Notes: a model not told the origin generated them from the letters alone. A DNA stretch of 64,000 nucleotides from Mastigias papua (GCA_964019165.1 OZ025282.1:7113131-7177130); one strand, 5' to 3'; shown: positions 13,301 to 33,876, counted from the first letter of the stretch. Numbers and translations are program-made.

Positions 13301-15064
13301 GTGTAGGGGGGCTCTAACTTTAGGGGGGCTGCAAACTGTATGCCAGAATCACTGCAATTTGCCTGAATGAGTTAATGTTTAGCCCTATTAAGCTGGAGCT
13401 ATTTTTGGAAAAAAATATTGTTTTTTTCTGAAGAAATTGCCCAAATGTAATAAATTTCTGCCCAACAGGCAGCCCTCCTAGCACTTATGCCTTCTACACT
13501 TGTGCTTCTGGGGAATGCCTATAAAGTAAAATTTTTGTTGCCCAATCACCCTCCTAGACTGATTTGCATAGGTGATGTACTACCCTCAAAACTATTTTTT
13601 CATGAAAAGCACTGCTATTATTAGGTGCAGCTAAGTTTTGGAGAGTTTGGAACAATGTGGTCTCAGCTCAGTATAATAAGCAGCAGTTAAGTTTCATGAA
13701 CAACAACCAAAAATGAGCATTAACTATACCTCTCCTCCAAAATCAAAGTTCTTCTCATTCAAAAGTCCAACAAGAGTTGAATAGATTGTAATCTTTTCTG
13801 GCAGATTTGATATGCTGTGCATGATGGATATAAAAGTCATCAAGAAGATTTAAGAGTCAAACAATACCTATGTCCAAAATTTTTCAAATAATAGAATGCT
13901 ACAGATATGCCCAGTAGTATAGGAATAAAAAAGAAGAAAAAATCCTCAAATACTCTGGCATGAAAGGCAAGGGCAGAAAAACATATACAAGGAAAGTTAC
14001 AGGAAAAAGGTAACTTACTGTTGGTTTTGTTGTAGCATTATAAAATAATGAGCAATTCTTTCAAGTCAATCTCCTATTCAAGTATACTTGGTCAAAATCA
14101 TATCAACAAATGGAAAAATACTATCTTACCATGTACTTAATATTCTCAGAATAAGATCCTTGAAATTTGGAATATCAGTCTCTAAAACACCAGCAAGTCC
14201 TTCCAAATTATTTTTTAAAGACGATGTGCTCTAAAACAAAAAACACTTCAAATTATTTACAGAAAGGAGCAATACACACAAGAGATAATTACCAAGTCAT
14301 TAAGTGTTATCTTTCTTGCATAATAACTTCAAAATAATTCCAAATGTGAGCCAACATTTCCCAAAATATCCAGTTACAAAAGTTTTCTTTACATTTTTTA
14401 TAGTAGGTAAATGTCAGGGAAATGCATTGGGACCAACAACAAAGTATGAAAGGATAAGTAGAAGATAGAGAGATAATATCAAGCATGGTGATGTTAGAAT
14501 TGAAACAAGATTGGTTGTAGGATTTTGTTTTGAATTGGTTGAAAGCAAGTGGAAGGCAGGGTATTCCATAGCAGACATGTTCTTGGAATGAAAGATGATA
14601 TGTGGGCTAGAGTTCAAGGACAAGGTATCATAACATGAAACAGGTCTTGGTAGAGCTTTAGGTGGTTTCAATAAGCTTCACTGGATCAAGAATGATATTC
14701 TCTATGAAAATAATGTCCATGAGAATAATGAGAGAAAATGGAAAGATCTACAGCCTGATGAAGCTGAGAAAAAGACTATAGAGATTAGGTGAGGTTTGGA
14801 TTATTGATAAGATGGGTTACTTTGGGCTGAATTTTCTTGAGAAGATTTAGAGAAGATTTAGGATCACCACTCCTAGCATCAGGGCAGTTTTCATACCATA
14901 CATCAATAAAATATCACCTGATAGACAAGTGAAACAGATCAAATAGCAATAGATTAATAACTTGCAACTCAAACTCTTTACTTTCTCTCCTACTCTTGTT
15001 ATAAGTGATTCAAGCCTATTTTCCACATCCTGATCTGGTCTTCGTCTCTTTGGGTCTCTTCCAT
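410..15064 (-). CDS. NCBP1: NCBP1 (CBP80), nuclear cap-binding protein subunit 1, 3' part beyond window
   Basis: NCBP1 binds NCBP2 and the 7-methylguanosine cap of nuclear transcripts and acts in splicing, export and 3' processing. Coding exons in transcript order: 15064-14982, 14230-14130, 13814-13730, 11910-11839, 11220-11113, 10181-10134, 9804-9731, 9610-9541, 9173-9120, 8718-8659, 8196-8095, 7550-7453, 6488-6425, 6027-5917, 5242-5178, 3337-3275, 513-410. Phases agree at all junctions except between the last two, where one short exon is unplaced. Stretches matching the family include [126 protein letters not shown] and RWAWEDW. They cover the first MIF4G repeat and much of the second. The start codon exon was not found; the first exon seen begins in phase 1 with a basic KRRR stretch typical of the N-terminus. 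The rest lies left of base 1. Confidence 0.93.
659..2044 (+). mobile_element. pogo/Tigger-like DNA transposon, inactive
   Basis: The element starts CAGTAGAACTCGCATAATTC at 659 and ends with the inverted copy at 2044, and is flanked by TA at 657-658 and 2045-2046, the target duplication used by Tc1/mariner/pogo elements. The subterminal repeat TCCGGAT occurs several times inside both ends. At 1386 bp it is shorter than autonomous Tigger elements. It sits in an NCBP1 intron, in the opposite orientation to that gene. Confidence 0.9.
1112..1878 (+). pseudogene. broken pogo/Tigger transposase
   Basis: Two separated reading-frame pieces lie inside the transposon. The first (about 1050-1339) looks like the N-terminal CENP-B type helix-turn-helix. 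The second (1639-1878) contains the DDE-superfamily catalytic segment VVDNCTTHP, preceded by a TRELFTEWL stretch typical of pogo/Tigger transposases. Stops and frameshifts between 1340 and 1640 break the frame, and the coding region ends soon after the DNCxxHP motif, so the third acidic residue is not readable. It is therefore a relic. Confidence 0.85.
2045..3274. other. NCBP1 intron, no gene recognised
   Basis: This AT-rich stretch lies between the pogo element and the NCBP1 exon at 3275-3337. A GC-richer patch near 2700-2830 looks like a fragment of a mobile element but has no clear ends. The short NCBP1 exon that should join 3275-3337 to 410-513 must lie here or near the transposon, but I could not identify it. 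Confidence 0.5.
3860..4018 (+). mobile_element. LINE 3' end, same family as at 51.3-51.8 kb
   Basis: The tail contains GTAGGCTTTAATTAGCT, then GCCTACTGTAAATAAAT and an ATA/TAA microsatellite. The same order and nearly the same sequence end the LINE fragment at 51.7 kb, where protein-coding sequence of the LINE C-terminus is still visible. Only the 3' untranslated end can be supported here. It lies in an NCBP1 intron. Confidence 0.75.
4084..4332 (+). repeat. (GAT)n microsatellite, about 83 units
   Basis: An almost pure trinucleotide repeat of about 249 bp with scattered single-base changes (GTT or GCT in place of GAT). It gives long artificial Asp, Met or Ile reading frames. It lies in an NCBP1 intron. 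Confidence 0.97.
4370..4950 (+). repeat. imperfect duplication carrying short GAT/GAAGAT tracts
   Basis: The sequence around 4360-4530 (AACTGTTGGAGTAACAGAG, a direct-repeat context, then GATGATGAT) recurs in diverged form at about 4740-4940 (AACTGCTGGGACAACAGAG, then GATTATGAAGATGATGAT). The microsatellite and its flank therefore seem to have been duplicated. No gene is apparent. Confidence 0.6.
10200..10905 (+). mobile_element. CR1/L2-like non-LTR retrotransposon, 3' fragment
   Basis: The frame from 10256 to 10489 reads [18 protein letters not shown] and [15 protein letters not shown], the conserved C-terminal tail after the reverse transcriptase of CR1/Jockey-type LINEs. After a stop, the same frame region near 10500-10675 continues with [13 protein letters not shown] and [13 protein letters not shown], again the family's C-terminus. 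The 3' end is a GAAAT-rich tail near 10865-10905. This is a 5'-truncated, mutated copy in the NCBP1 intron between the exons at 11113-11220 and 10134-10181, antisense to NCBP1. Confidence 0.85.
11911..13729. other. NCBP1 intron, no other feature recognised
   Basis: This is the intron between NCBP1 exons 13814-13730 and 11910-11839. I see no element with clear ends and no conserved coding stretch. Reading frames of about 60 codons near 12634 and 12829 have no support beyond being open. Confidence 0.6.
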
Positions 15065-15964
15065 CTGAAATCAATCAAAGAAGATAAATGGAATCAGTGT
15101 TAAAGTTTCCTTGGTTGCCTAGCATCATAAACAGCACTAAAATACTACAGCAAGCAGGTCATCTCACAGTACTTCAGCAATAGCTTACTCAAAGCCCAAA
15201 AATCTCACTGAATGTAATCTACACTACATAATGTCATCCATACCACTCTTTGTAGTTGTGCAGGACTATCTTCCCTCGCTAGAGAGTTCTGCCACTGCAT
15301 AGTCAAATCCTGACAAACATCCAATTTCACAAAACTGTCATGCCTTTCCTCCCTCTGTGTAACTTTTTCATGGGTAAAATGATGTTTGACTTGGAATAAA
15401 TGTATATTCAAACTCATGCTCAATCATTTGATATAAAATTTTGCTAGTTTCATAAAAGTACCAAGCTTTACAAGCCACCAGTTCTACCTTACCTTTCCAA
15501 TTTTCAAGCAGCTGCCATTATCATGGACGCGAAAAGCAATGATTAGGCTACGTTTGAGCGTCATTTACACCCTGATATGATTCTACTCTTTGCTATGGTT
15601 TGCGTTAATTCCGAATTGGTACATGGGGAGAAAAGCTACTCAAATTTCAACTTTCATATCGGGATTTTTTTGGAAATTGGTTCGATTCGTACAATTAACT
15701 CTTACGCGTAAGTAAAGCAGTACCTTAACGATATTATCCTAAAATTTCATGATGATATGACATTTGCATCACATTGTAAAATCGATTTAAGTACCGGTGA
15801 CGGTACCGTAGTGTCAATAGTTTGAATTAAGGATCATTAAAGTTGTCCCCGTTTCAGAGTTCTTTTGTAGTGCCGTTAAGCCTATTGTTTTACTTATCAA
15901 AATCTGTCAGAAATTTCCCTTCCTTTCATACGCTAAAAAGCCTATTACGTTTCAGCCACTTATC

Positions 15965-16151
15965 CGATTTGTACAGTGGCGTAGCGGAGGTGTGTGGGGC
16001 CCTTAGTGAAGTAGGGGGACTGGGGCCCCTTGCACCTATGTCTAGTCAAGTAATTTTTTGGTTGGGGGCCCCTTCGGGGCCCCTTATGAGTGGGGGCCCT
16101 TAGTGGTACGCCCTAAAGGTAACCACCGTCGGCTACGCCACTGGATTTGTA
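15965..16151 (+). mobile_element. non-autonomous hAT element with TIR CAGTGGCGTAGC
   Basis: The element is 15974-16143 (170 bp). It begins CAGTGGCGTAGC and ends GCTACGCCACTG, and is flanked by the perfect 8-bp duplication GATTTGTA (15966-15973 and 16144-16151). Eight-base target duplications and CAG...CTG ends mark hAT elements. It is much more GC-rich than its surroundings and has no transposase. A second family member is at 35481-35776. Confidence 0.95.
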
Positions 16152-16830
16152 TGAAAAATTGCATTAAATTCCAACTGCAGTGATCTTTCTATTGGAATCT
16201 ATGTCGTGTACCAGCAAGAAAGTTCATTTATGACTTAGGACTAGCTACCCCCTGGTCACTTTGAATGATTCCATCTACGCAAAAGCCAACACTTGTTAAT
16301 TATTCGCTCAGCAATAAATTTTTGTCGAAATTCCAACCTTCGAATGTCTGCCAGAATATATCAAGGAATGCAAACTGAACATACCACCACTTGAATCAAA
16401 AGTCCTGTATCTCTTACGATCCATTCTTCTTCTGTCACGTCCTGAAGAATATGTACTGTCTCGTTCTGCAGCAATTGTTTACTAGATATAATTGTTTTTG
16501 CGGGGCATGTGCAAGATACAACATCAGATTCGCTACTCTGTCATGGAGAAAGAAACTGCCGCCATTATTTGTCTGCTACATGAATTGAATTACCACATGT
16601 CAAAAAGAGATCAAAAGGAACAGCCTCTACATGAATATGAGACAATGTTACTAAGTTACCACTAAAACGCTAGTGATCGCATGTTGTCATGGAAGATTCC
16701 TTTTCACTAATGGAGCACTACAGATGCAATTGCTCCTTTTCTTTCATCATCAGTTAATCTTGTACTGTTGGTCGAGTTGAGAAATATCATTGGTCATTCA
16801 TAGTCTAGAAGCTGCTTTATATTGGAGACA

Positions 16831-17245
16831 ATGCCAGAGACACCAGCCGTACTCCTGCCCATCAATTTGGTGACCGAAAAAAAATTCATCAACAAGACAA
16901 TTTATATGTCAGATTATTGTTCAAGAAGACGTCGTATTCCAGAGAGACGACATGTGAGAACGAAGGAAACTCCGCTATATTCAATGGATGCCGTATGTAA
17001 AATTATATTTTTGTCGCATTTCAAACCGCGTGATTTACCAAGACAATCACTTTATTGAATTAAATTGAATTAATTTAAGAATTGAAACTTTCTAGTCACT
17101 GGCTTACAGTCACGGTGTAAGCAAACCTGAAAGATATTTTGCAAACATTGATGATGAGTGGGCTCCTATAAACGATTATATTCATGTTTTCGTAGATTTG
17201 ATGGACATCGCGCAACTATGTGAAAAAATGCGCCAGAAGCTCTAA
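16831..17245 (+). CDS. small two-exon gene of unknown function
   Basis: Exon 1 is 16831-16992 (54 codons from ATG) and ends at a GTATGT donor. Exon 2 is 17096-17245, after a TTTCTAG acceptor in phase 0, and ends at TAA. The product is 103 residues. It starts MPETPAVLLPINLV, has a basic SRRRRIPERRHVRTKE stretch near residue 34, and then SHGVSKPERYFANIDDEWAP and an amphipathic end. I do not recognise the family. No signal peptide or membrane segment is visible. A strong GTAAGC donor after the seventh codon of exon 2 is also in phase 0, so exon 2 could instead be a short internal exon of a longer transcript continuing into the gene at 23.5 kb. Confidence 0.55.
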
Positions 17246-19499
17246 AAATGGCAGGCATATTTTGCAGTTTAGCATTTGCTCTAGAATACATGAGAACGTA
17301 ACATAGGACAGTTGACCGCATTCAAATTCTAACCTTTTTCTCAAATAACATGTTTGAACAAAAGAACATTGAGCGTCAAAAGAAACATTCCGTAGGATAA
17401 TCACATGGTGAAACACTATATTTTGAGTCACTTTCCAAAGAACTTTCCTTTGGGTTATGAGCAATAAGTTATCATGATGCCGTAGAGAAACAGATTTATC
17501 TTTCGGCACAGAGGCCTAGAGTGAGAAGTATATTAGCATTTTTGTATGCATCATCACATATTGAAATGTTGCTTATTGACTACAGCCTGTGTGGTAGCCG
17601 ATGCAAACCAGCTACCTATCGAACAAAGGGCTATCTGCAATAAAATTTAATGAAAGGTACGCCTATCTTCATAATTAAAAGGGATGCGCTTCCGGCGTTT
17701 TTCGCTAGACATCGTTGCTATGAACCACATGATTGATCACTATCTTCATTTTAATGTCAATCTTTTGGGCCTTGAAATGGATGATGTATTCTATTGTTAT
17801 CAGACAGGCATACTCTGAACTTTTTACACCAAAAATGCGCAAAATTGGTTCGAATTTTGGCTGGTTTAAGTCCAACCAGTACGAACACTGTTCCTCTAGA
17901 TGTGCCCCTCCATCTTCCAAATGTTTCTCACGTTTCTGCAAAGGGGATCATAACGATTAAGCTTTGCTAGAAGGACGTGGGAAACAACAGAAGAGTATCA
18001 GAATTGTTGGTAAGACTGTTTATGTCTATGGATCTGTAGCTGTGTATGGTTGCGTATGAAAATGAAGTAACAATGGAATGGGTCCATTATTATTCCGCTT
18101 CAATTGAAATAGAGCACAATCTGGATATGATGAAATTGCATTTACCACATTGGTATAAAAGTACCGTATCGCGACTAGATATATAGTCGTGAGTGCATTC
18201 CCTGAGTTCCTATACGGTTATCATGGTCATCAAATATACCGATGTTTGATTTCGAATACCAGTGGTCTTAGCTATAAAATAACGGCAGGAAGTAGAAACT
18301 GAAAACGAGGGTATATTTTCCATGCGTTTGACAAATAATGTCAATCCAGATAGCAAATAAAGAGTTGAAAATAACAGCGTCAATTGATGAACTAGTAAAT
18401 ATTGCCTAACATTTTGTTCAGATGTTTAATACTTGGGACAGAATGAATTCTCGCACTTCTGGTACCAGTTCTTTGTTTGATGCATAAACAACCAGTTGTC
18501 ATGGACAACAGAGAACCCAGACAAATCTTATGCAGAACAGTTAAAACTGGTAAAGAAATGACAGACTGCTTTTAAGGTTTAAGGACTCAGATTGAGAGCT
18601 TCTGCGGCGGCAGTCGACAATATGGTCATTGTGATCTCGGCATGCTTATAATTTAATCAATACTCTTTTAGCCAAGAAGATCAAATTTCAATAAAAGCCT
18701 TATAGTGTAAAGCAGACGCTTACTTGAAAAAAATACTCGGCAAAACTGTTTAATAATCCTTGGCTTGTTTCTATAAGCCTGGTACTCACTGTTCAACGGA
18801 AGAAGAAAGCTGACCTTCATACAGGCATTTTTGCTCATATTCTTCATCATAAGAAACATTCCAGCATTGAAGAAATTTTTTAGTATCAAAAATACGAGCA
18901 AGCCTACTTTGTGAAACTCGGGTATTCTCTGCATAAAGTTTTTGGGATAATGCTTGCAGGGCTCAGCAAACGATCGCCTGGTAGCTTCACCGACCATTTT
19001 GCTTCTGTCCAGGGTTAATGTTTCCTTTGCCGTGCTCAAAACCAAAACAGACCACATTATAAGAAAATATGTTTTTAGTTAAGAAAATGTCTTAGAATAA
19101 GCTTTGAATTATTCAATATATGCTGTGATCGGACCTCAAGAACTCGTATTTGCGAAAACAAAGAGCTCATATTTTATGGAAGTTTTAGTAAAGCATTTTA
19201 ATTTAATTCCTCTGCACGATTTGCTGAAATAATCCCTCAGATTGAAGAGGATTTGGCACACAATATGACTTTATTCTTCGAAGCAAGGTAAAACGGAGAT
19301 ATTGTTCTTGTTTTTAGGGTTGTATCCACGATGATCAGAGGTTGAGGTACACCCTAAGGGTTTAATGGCGACGCGCTAATTGGCATAACTGAGAATCTAA
19401 ATAGCAAAAGCATATGCAAGTAGCAATACTAATCGCTCTTTCAGGCTGGCAAGAATTTATTTACGGTAAATGAAGCCCTGTACTCCTAATTACATGTTT
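17246..19499. other. intergenic or intronic stretch, no gene recognised
   Basis: Reading frames of 75-130 codons on both strands (for example minus 19057-18668) show no conserved motif, no paired splice sites and no similarity I recognise. If the 16.8 kb gene is the 5' end of the 23.5 kb gene, this is intron. Confidence 0.5.
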
Positions 19500-20034
19500 T
19501 ATTTTATTAGAAATGGCTTATAAGAAATAAGTACTCGACTGCTCAAAAAGTTAAGAAAGTTCAGGACTGAATGTTAAGGCTTTAAGCAGGGACGCAAATG
19601 CAATTTATTTTAGGGGATGTGAATATACCTCTATTTGTCTATTTAAACACTGAAGGAGTATCATGGAAAACTTATTGCTACTGATTTTTGGTGCTGTAAA
19701 CAGAGATCTAATACGTACAGAGCCAGAGCGGGACGGGCTTATCCCAATCAATTTGCAACTGGACCCGGGTGTTGAAGCTTTCCGGGGGGGTGACACTCCC
19801 ACATCCCCTTCATTTGCATCGCTGGGCCTAAGAAAGATGATAAGTCATATACCTCTAAAATTCCAACATTCACACAAGACTATCATTGCCTTTCTGTGTA
19901 GTAACATTGTAGTGTTACGCATACGTCTATTCTTGCTAAGAAAGTCTTTAGAAGTTTCAGTACTGAAACCATTAAAAAAGCCAAGAAAGTTTCAGTGCTA
20001 GGCGCAAAAGACTTCCTGATACAAAAAGCGTGTA
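19500..20034 (+). repeat. dispersed repeat family A, copy 1
   Basis: The copy begins near AGTACTCGACTGCTCAAAA and ends near CAAAAAGCGTGTA. Shared blocks with the other copies are GATAAGTCATATACCTCTAAA, AATTCCAACATTCACA and AAGTTTCAGTGCTAG. The right end resembles the terminus (AAAAAACGTG then TA) of the small DNA elements at 22816-23272. Confidence 0.7.
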
Positions 20035-20579
20035 AGTTCCTGGGGACCGTTCCTGCCTGCTCTATCTGAACAACAGCTAAAGATATTTAAGAAGCAAATC
20101 CTTGGTAAACATAATTTGCCAAAACTTTCTTACTTTGCAAATATTTAGCTGTAAATAATGAACTATATGTCTGTCAAGAAGCCAGGTTGTGGACTGACAT
20201 GAGAATATCAATATTCAATAAGCTTCTTTTGTGTAAACAGGCCAAAAGCATGAAAGTTGAACGACTTTGCAGACCTGCTTGTAGTCCCCTTCGTTAATGG
20301 ATGGAGGCATTACTTGACATTGCGTCAACATGGAAAAACCTGTCCCTTTAGTTATAGCATCCTCGTATACCACTAGAAGGCATCCCAGTCGTTGGAGAGG
20401 CGATGCGATTGGGACGCTTATGATTCAGGACCTTAGCCAGCGTGATTTTCTCAGGGGGGGGGGACACATTCAATTTGAATGTAGCGAGTATCAATCATCT
20501 GGGTAACGTTGCAGTCCCCCTAATTGTATTCAAAAATGCACTGTACTACATGATTTTAATTAATATCTGACAATTAACG

Positions 20580-20875
20580 GAAAAAGGTGCATAAGGTCGA
20601 TAAGTCATACACCTTTAAAATTGGAATATTCACATAGGACTGTAATCTCTTTTAATTACTTTGTGTGCGCATCTTGTGTTAACCTGTGTAGTCGAATGGT
20701 AGATATCTTTGTGTATTACCAGTCTGCTTTTGCAACACTGCAGTGTTACTAAAACTAAACTATTCTAGCTAAGAAAGTTTGGATAAATAAAGCTTCAGCA
20801 CTGAAATCATGAAAAGCTAACAAAGTTTCAGTACTAGACGAAAAAAATTTCTTGTAAAAAACATACATTGGCACC
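20580..20875 (+). repeat. dispersed repeat family A, copy 2
   Basis: This is a diverged partial copy of the repeat at 19500-20034. It shares GATAAGTCATACACCTTTAA, GGAATATTCACATAGGACTG, AAGTTTCAGTACTAGACG and the AAAAAAC terminus near 20865. Confidence 0.65.
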
Positions 20876-21029
20876 ATGAATGTAAAACTCAGGAGCATTT
20901 ATTTTGATAGGTCCATTTCGGTCATTTTAAAGAAGACTTTACTCGGAAGAGTATCAAGTGAAAATACTATCAGTAACTTGGGGCATGTCATGCTTTTTGA
21001 TTATGCTTGCTTTACTTATTTTACTTGAA

Positions 21030-21575
21030 AAACAATCATTCTACTTTCAGCCTGTATATCTCTTAAGATTTTGTTCAATCGAGCCTTAAATATTCTTTAC
21101 ATGTTCCTTAAAATTCTTGAAGACGAATCTGGAATCCAATGGTTCAATTGACTTCGTAAATTTAATCATCATTGGAATTTTTATCATTGGAGTTTGCTTG
21201 CAAGTTAGTAAAATATTTTCTTGCAATGCACGTTTTTTTAATATAAGAAACAAGCTTTTCCCTTCAGACTGGATGTTTCTTAATATTTTGTAAAATTTAG
21301 CCTTAAATGTTTTGTAAGTGTTTCTTAAATTTCTTGAAATTTCCTATAACAACAAGGCATATGTGAGAAGAAAATTAGAATTTGTAGTTCAAAACTTTTG
21401 AGAGACGTATTTTAATTGTACCTTGTTTCCAGTTAACTAAACAAATTTCGCACAAAACGGATTTCTTCAGCTTACTTTGTAAACTCAGCCTGCCTGTCTT
21501 TCTTTAATGTTTCTTACTTTTAGCCTGATTTGAGCCTCATGTTTCTTACATACTTGTTTCTTTTAAAAAAACGTG
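21030..21575 (+). repeat. dispersed repeat family B, copy 1
   Basis: The repeat is rich in CTTAAATGTTTCTTAAG-type phrases and includes AAATTTCTTGAAATTTCCTA and AGCCTGATTTGAGCCTCATG. Diverged copies lie at 36.08-36.43 kb and 61.4-61.8 kb. Its right end (AAAAAAACGTG) matches the terminus of the 22816-23272 element, so it is probably a larger member of that DNA-element family. The LTR element at 21576 inserted next to this terminus. Confidence 0.65.
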
Positions 21576-21929
21576 TGAAATATATTGAGTTTGATGCTTT
21601 AGTTATGTTGTGCTGTATTTCTTGTTACTTTAATCATCATGTTACGCATTTCAGTCTTACGTTCCTGTGGAGTCATTTTCTGTGTAGTAAGCACCCTTTC
21701 CGGGTAATGTGTTGTCCTGTCAATGTGTATTGTGATCTGACGTACCATGTATTGATTAGCGTTCGGTTGATGTCAAATGTAATGAGTATTTAATTCATAT
21801 TGATCAGTCTGTCGGTTGCAACAATATAATGCACAGTAACGCATAATTTCAATTGTGTCGCTTCTACTTAGGCCTAGGCATTAGGCTTTAGTGAAATACC
21901 GGCCACTATAAGGAACCCAGAACGTTGCA
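21576..21929 (+). repeat. 5' LTR
   Basis: This is the left long terminal repeat. It ends in GTTGCA just before the putative primer-binding site. Compared with the right LTR it has a few base changes at both termini. Confidence 0.85.
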
Positions 21930-22487
21930 AATTGGTGACAGAGGTGGGATGGTGGTGAGCAATGTATGTCAGAGTTAGTCAACATGGATAAGTACAGTTT
22001 ATTGTTCTACCGGTTTATGTGCCTGATTTTGCACCAAACGGGTTACATGACAGAATGGTGGCGTGGATGGATATGATATGAACTTATATTCTTCTTGGCT
22101 TTTAATATCCTGATTCCTGATGCAATGTTCTAATTCTATTTGTTCGATTCCGATACCATTCGTTTTACTGCTACCCTATGCTAAACTATAACACTGCTCT
22201 TTAAAGTTCCAAAGTCCTATAGAAGACATCCGGTTAAAGTTGTTAGAGTGTACTGGCCATTGAGGGTTGCAGCGGAAGTGCCAGAGGGAGCCTTCGTTTA
22301 TATCTTTATTTCCAAAGACATTGCTTCGAAACTGGGAGGACCAAACATTGTTGTAGGCACTACCTTTGTTTACCAGTTTATTGTCTCCGGACCGTAGCGA
22401 TTCGTTGAGCTTTATTATTTTAGTGTCTTTCTTGGACTCAAAAAACTATCATTGTAGTAGTAACTTGTAGCTTTAAGAGAGGGGAAG

Positions 22488-23313
22488 TGTAATGTATTAA
22501 GTTTGATATGCTAGTTATGTTGTGCTGTATTTCTTGTTACTTTAATCATCATGTTACGTGTGTCAGTCTTGCGTTCCTATAGAGTCATATTCTGTGTAGT
22601 AAGCACCCTTTCCGGGCAATTTGTTGTCCTGTCGATGTGTATTGTGATCTGACGTACCATGTATTGATTAGCGTTCAGTTTATGTCATATGTAATGAGTA
22701 TTTAATTCATATTGATCAGTCTTTCGGTTACAACAATATAATACACAGTAACGCATAATTTCAACTGTGTCGCTTCTACTTAGGCCTAAGCCTATGGCCT
22801 AGGCATACGCCTTTACATGCTTTTTTTTATAAGGAACCTAGCTAAAGGCCTAGTTCTAAAAGTTCCTTATTTTCGGATCTCTTTTTATAAAATTCTACTA
22901 CTAAAAGTTCCTTAATAGTTCCTTGATTTTCACTGCACATACAGTGCCACAAAAATGGCACAGACACTAGAAAAGCATTGACAATTCTGAACTTTATCTT
23001 TAATTCTGGCTAGAACTCAAGCTAAAAGGCACAGATGCGGCAGGAAATATGTTTTATATATGCAAAAACATAATTTCAATCAAGAACTATCATGTCTATT
23101 TCATTGATATCATCCAATGTAGTGTAGTCTTCACTTGCATCTGAGTACAGCACTCGGAATATGAAAAGGAAAAGTTCCTCAGGGATTTTTCCTTTAGTAG
23201 TATAAGTTCCTTGAATATTTCGGTCTTCTACATTTAGGTTCCTATAAAGTGGTTCCTTATAAAAAAAACGTGTAATGAAATACCGGCCACCGCAAAGAAT
23301 CCAGAACATTACA
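22488..23313 (+). repeat. 3' LTR, interrupted by a DNA element
   Basis: The LTR sequence runs from 22488 to 22815 and resumes after 23272. With the insert and one TA removed, about 367 bp remain and align with the left LTR across the junction (CTTTA / GAAATACCGGCCAC). Confidence 0.85.
22816..23272 (+). mobile_element. small DNA element nested in the 3' LTR
   Basis: The termini are inverted: CATGCTTTTTTTTATAAGG at the left and CCTTATAAAAAAAACGTG at the right. TA flanks both sides (22814-22815 and 23273-23274). The intact left LTR shows the empty site. The 457-bp interior repeats the phrase GTTCCTTAT several times in both orientations and has no transposase. TA duplication and length suggest a MITE. 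Confidence 0.88.
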
Positions 23314-23498
23314 CGTGTAACAGTTTTTTCAAGTTTCCTTGTTGAAGTTCAGTCTGCCTGTGTTCCTTATATGCTTCTTAATTTCTGCATCATTTGATCA
23401 CCATGTTTCTTATGCGCTTGTTCCATACACAAATGTGAGGTGAACGCATCTTCAAAATTTTATTTACAAAAGGTAATCGTTTTTATCTCTTCTTTCAG

Positions 23499-32497
<8,999 letters not shown>

Positions 32498-33419
32498 AAG
32501 ATCGAGATCTAGTAACTTTCTACAAGCAAAATTATGTGCATGTTTGTATTTATTTCATAGATAGCAATAAATTGATAGAATATTTTTACGAGAGGACAAG
32601 ATTGAAGATGTGATGTTTGTACCATCGCCTTGATTAAAAATCGGCGGTATTATAGCTGAGGTTGAAAATAATTGTGTTTTGTGCGATACTGTAAAAAAAT
32701 TATTAATTTTATGTTGATGACATGATCAAATGATTTTGTTTATAATTTAGCAGTTTGCCTTGACTATCCTCTTTGCAAATCCTTTTGTGCCTTCAGACAA
32801 TAGTCAACTAATCATAACGTGCTATTGTGAAGCTACAGGTTTATGATTATCAAAGATATTATGAATTATTTTGGTTTTTATTTGTGAGCAAATTGTATGA
32901 ATCCAGAAATGCAACAAATTTATGAACTGTCTACTACACCACAGTAGCGAACTATTCTTTTTGGATTTCCAGAATGCAATAAATTAAAAAATTTTATAAA
33001 CAGAAATGAAAAATTGATTATTTGCCGATAATTTTTTTGCCTGGGGGGGGGAGTTAGGCACCCCATGCACATCATTGGAGGTAAGGGCCTGTGTTAGAGT
33101 ACTAGTTCTGTACTTTATTTTGATTTCGTAATGTGTGCTTCATGTGTTCATATTGGTTCCGTTTTGTAATTTGTCCACGTTTAGTGTTTACGTCATGCCT
33201 GGTCATTGTCCTGTTGTCCCATCCCATGTGAGTAGCTATTGCGTTTTGTCTATTCTTGGTGTATTGTCTCATTGCTTGCTATCATCACTTTGTCGTGTGT
33301 ACTACGTTGAATATAAATGTGGGTGTGCTGTGTGTCTGTAAGTTACAGTCGTCGTGAGTTTGAGTACAGTCGTGTAAGTTGCCATGAGTTAAAGTCGTTT
33401 CAGTTGAAGTCGCCGAAAG

Positions 33420-33541
<122 letters not shown>

Positions 33542-33876
33542 CCACAAAAGTCGCCGCTACAGTTACTGATTGAAGACGTTAAAGTTGGATGAACTTGGAA
33601 CACTAATAACTATATGTACTTGCTTTAATTTGTCATTTTGCTGTACCTCTTTATTTTATTAATTGTTATTTATATATCTTTATTACCCTGTTTATTACTT
33701 TATTACCTGTAAAACTTGAATGGTTTTACACCTGTTGTCCATACCTACAGTACCCTGGCTCGGATCGTCTTAAGCATCGCTAACTATCAGTCACTTATGA
33801 TCACCAGCCAGTTACAATATAGAGAATGCAGAATTTATGACGTAACATAATTACAATTACGCGTTTAAAAACTCAG

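Larger units (their letters stand above)
21576..23313 (+). mobile_element. short LTR retroelement (TRIM-like) with a nested DNA element
   Basis: Two direct copies of about 355-365 bp (21576-21929 and 22488-23313, the latter interrupted) share long identical runs such as TTGTTACTTTAATCATCATG. The right LTR starts TGTAATG and ends CATTACA, an inverted TG...CA pair. A purine tract AAGAGAGGGGAAG lies directly before the right LTR, and TTGGTGACAGAGGTGGGAT follows the left LTR where a tRNA primer site belongs. CGTG flanks both sides (21572-21575 and 23314-23317) as a 4-bp target duplication. The internal region is only about 560 bp and has no gag or pol, so the element is non-autonomous. Confidence 0.88.

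Noticed and set aside
17705..17960. Overlapping frames on both strands near 17.8 kb that looked partly protein-like
   Set aside because: No single frame stays convincing, and I could not find matching acceptor and donor sites.
18668..19057. 129-codon minus-strand frame
   Set aside because: No conserved motif, no splice partners, and composition like AT-rich noncoding sequence.
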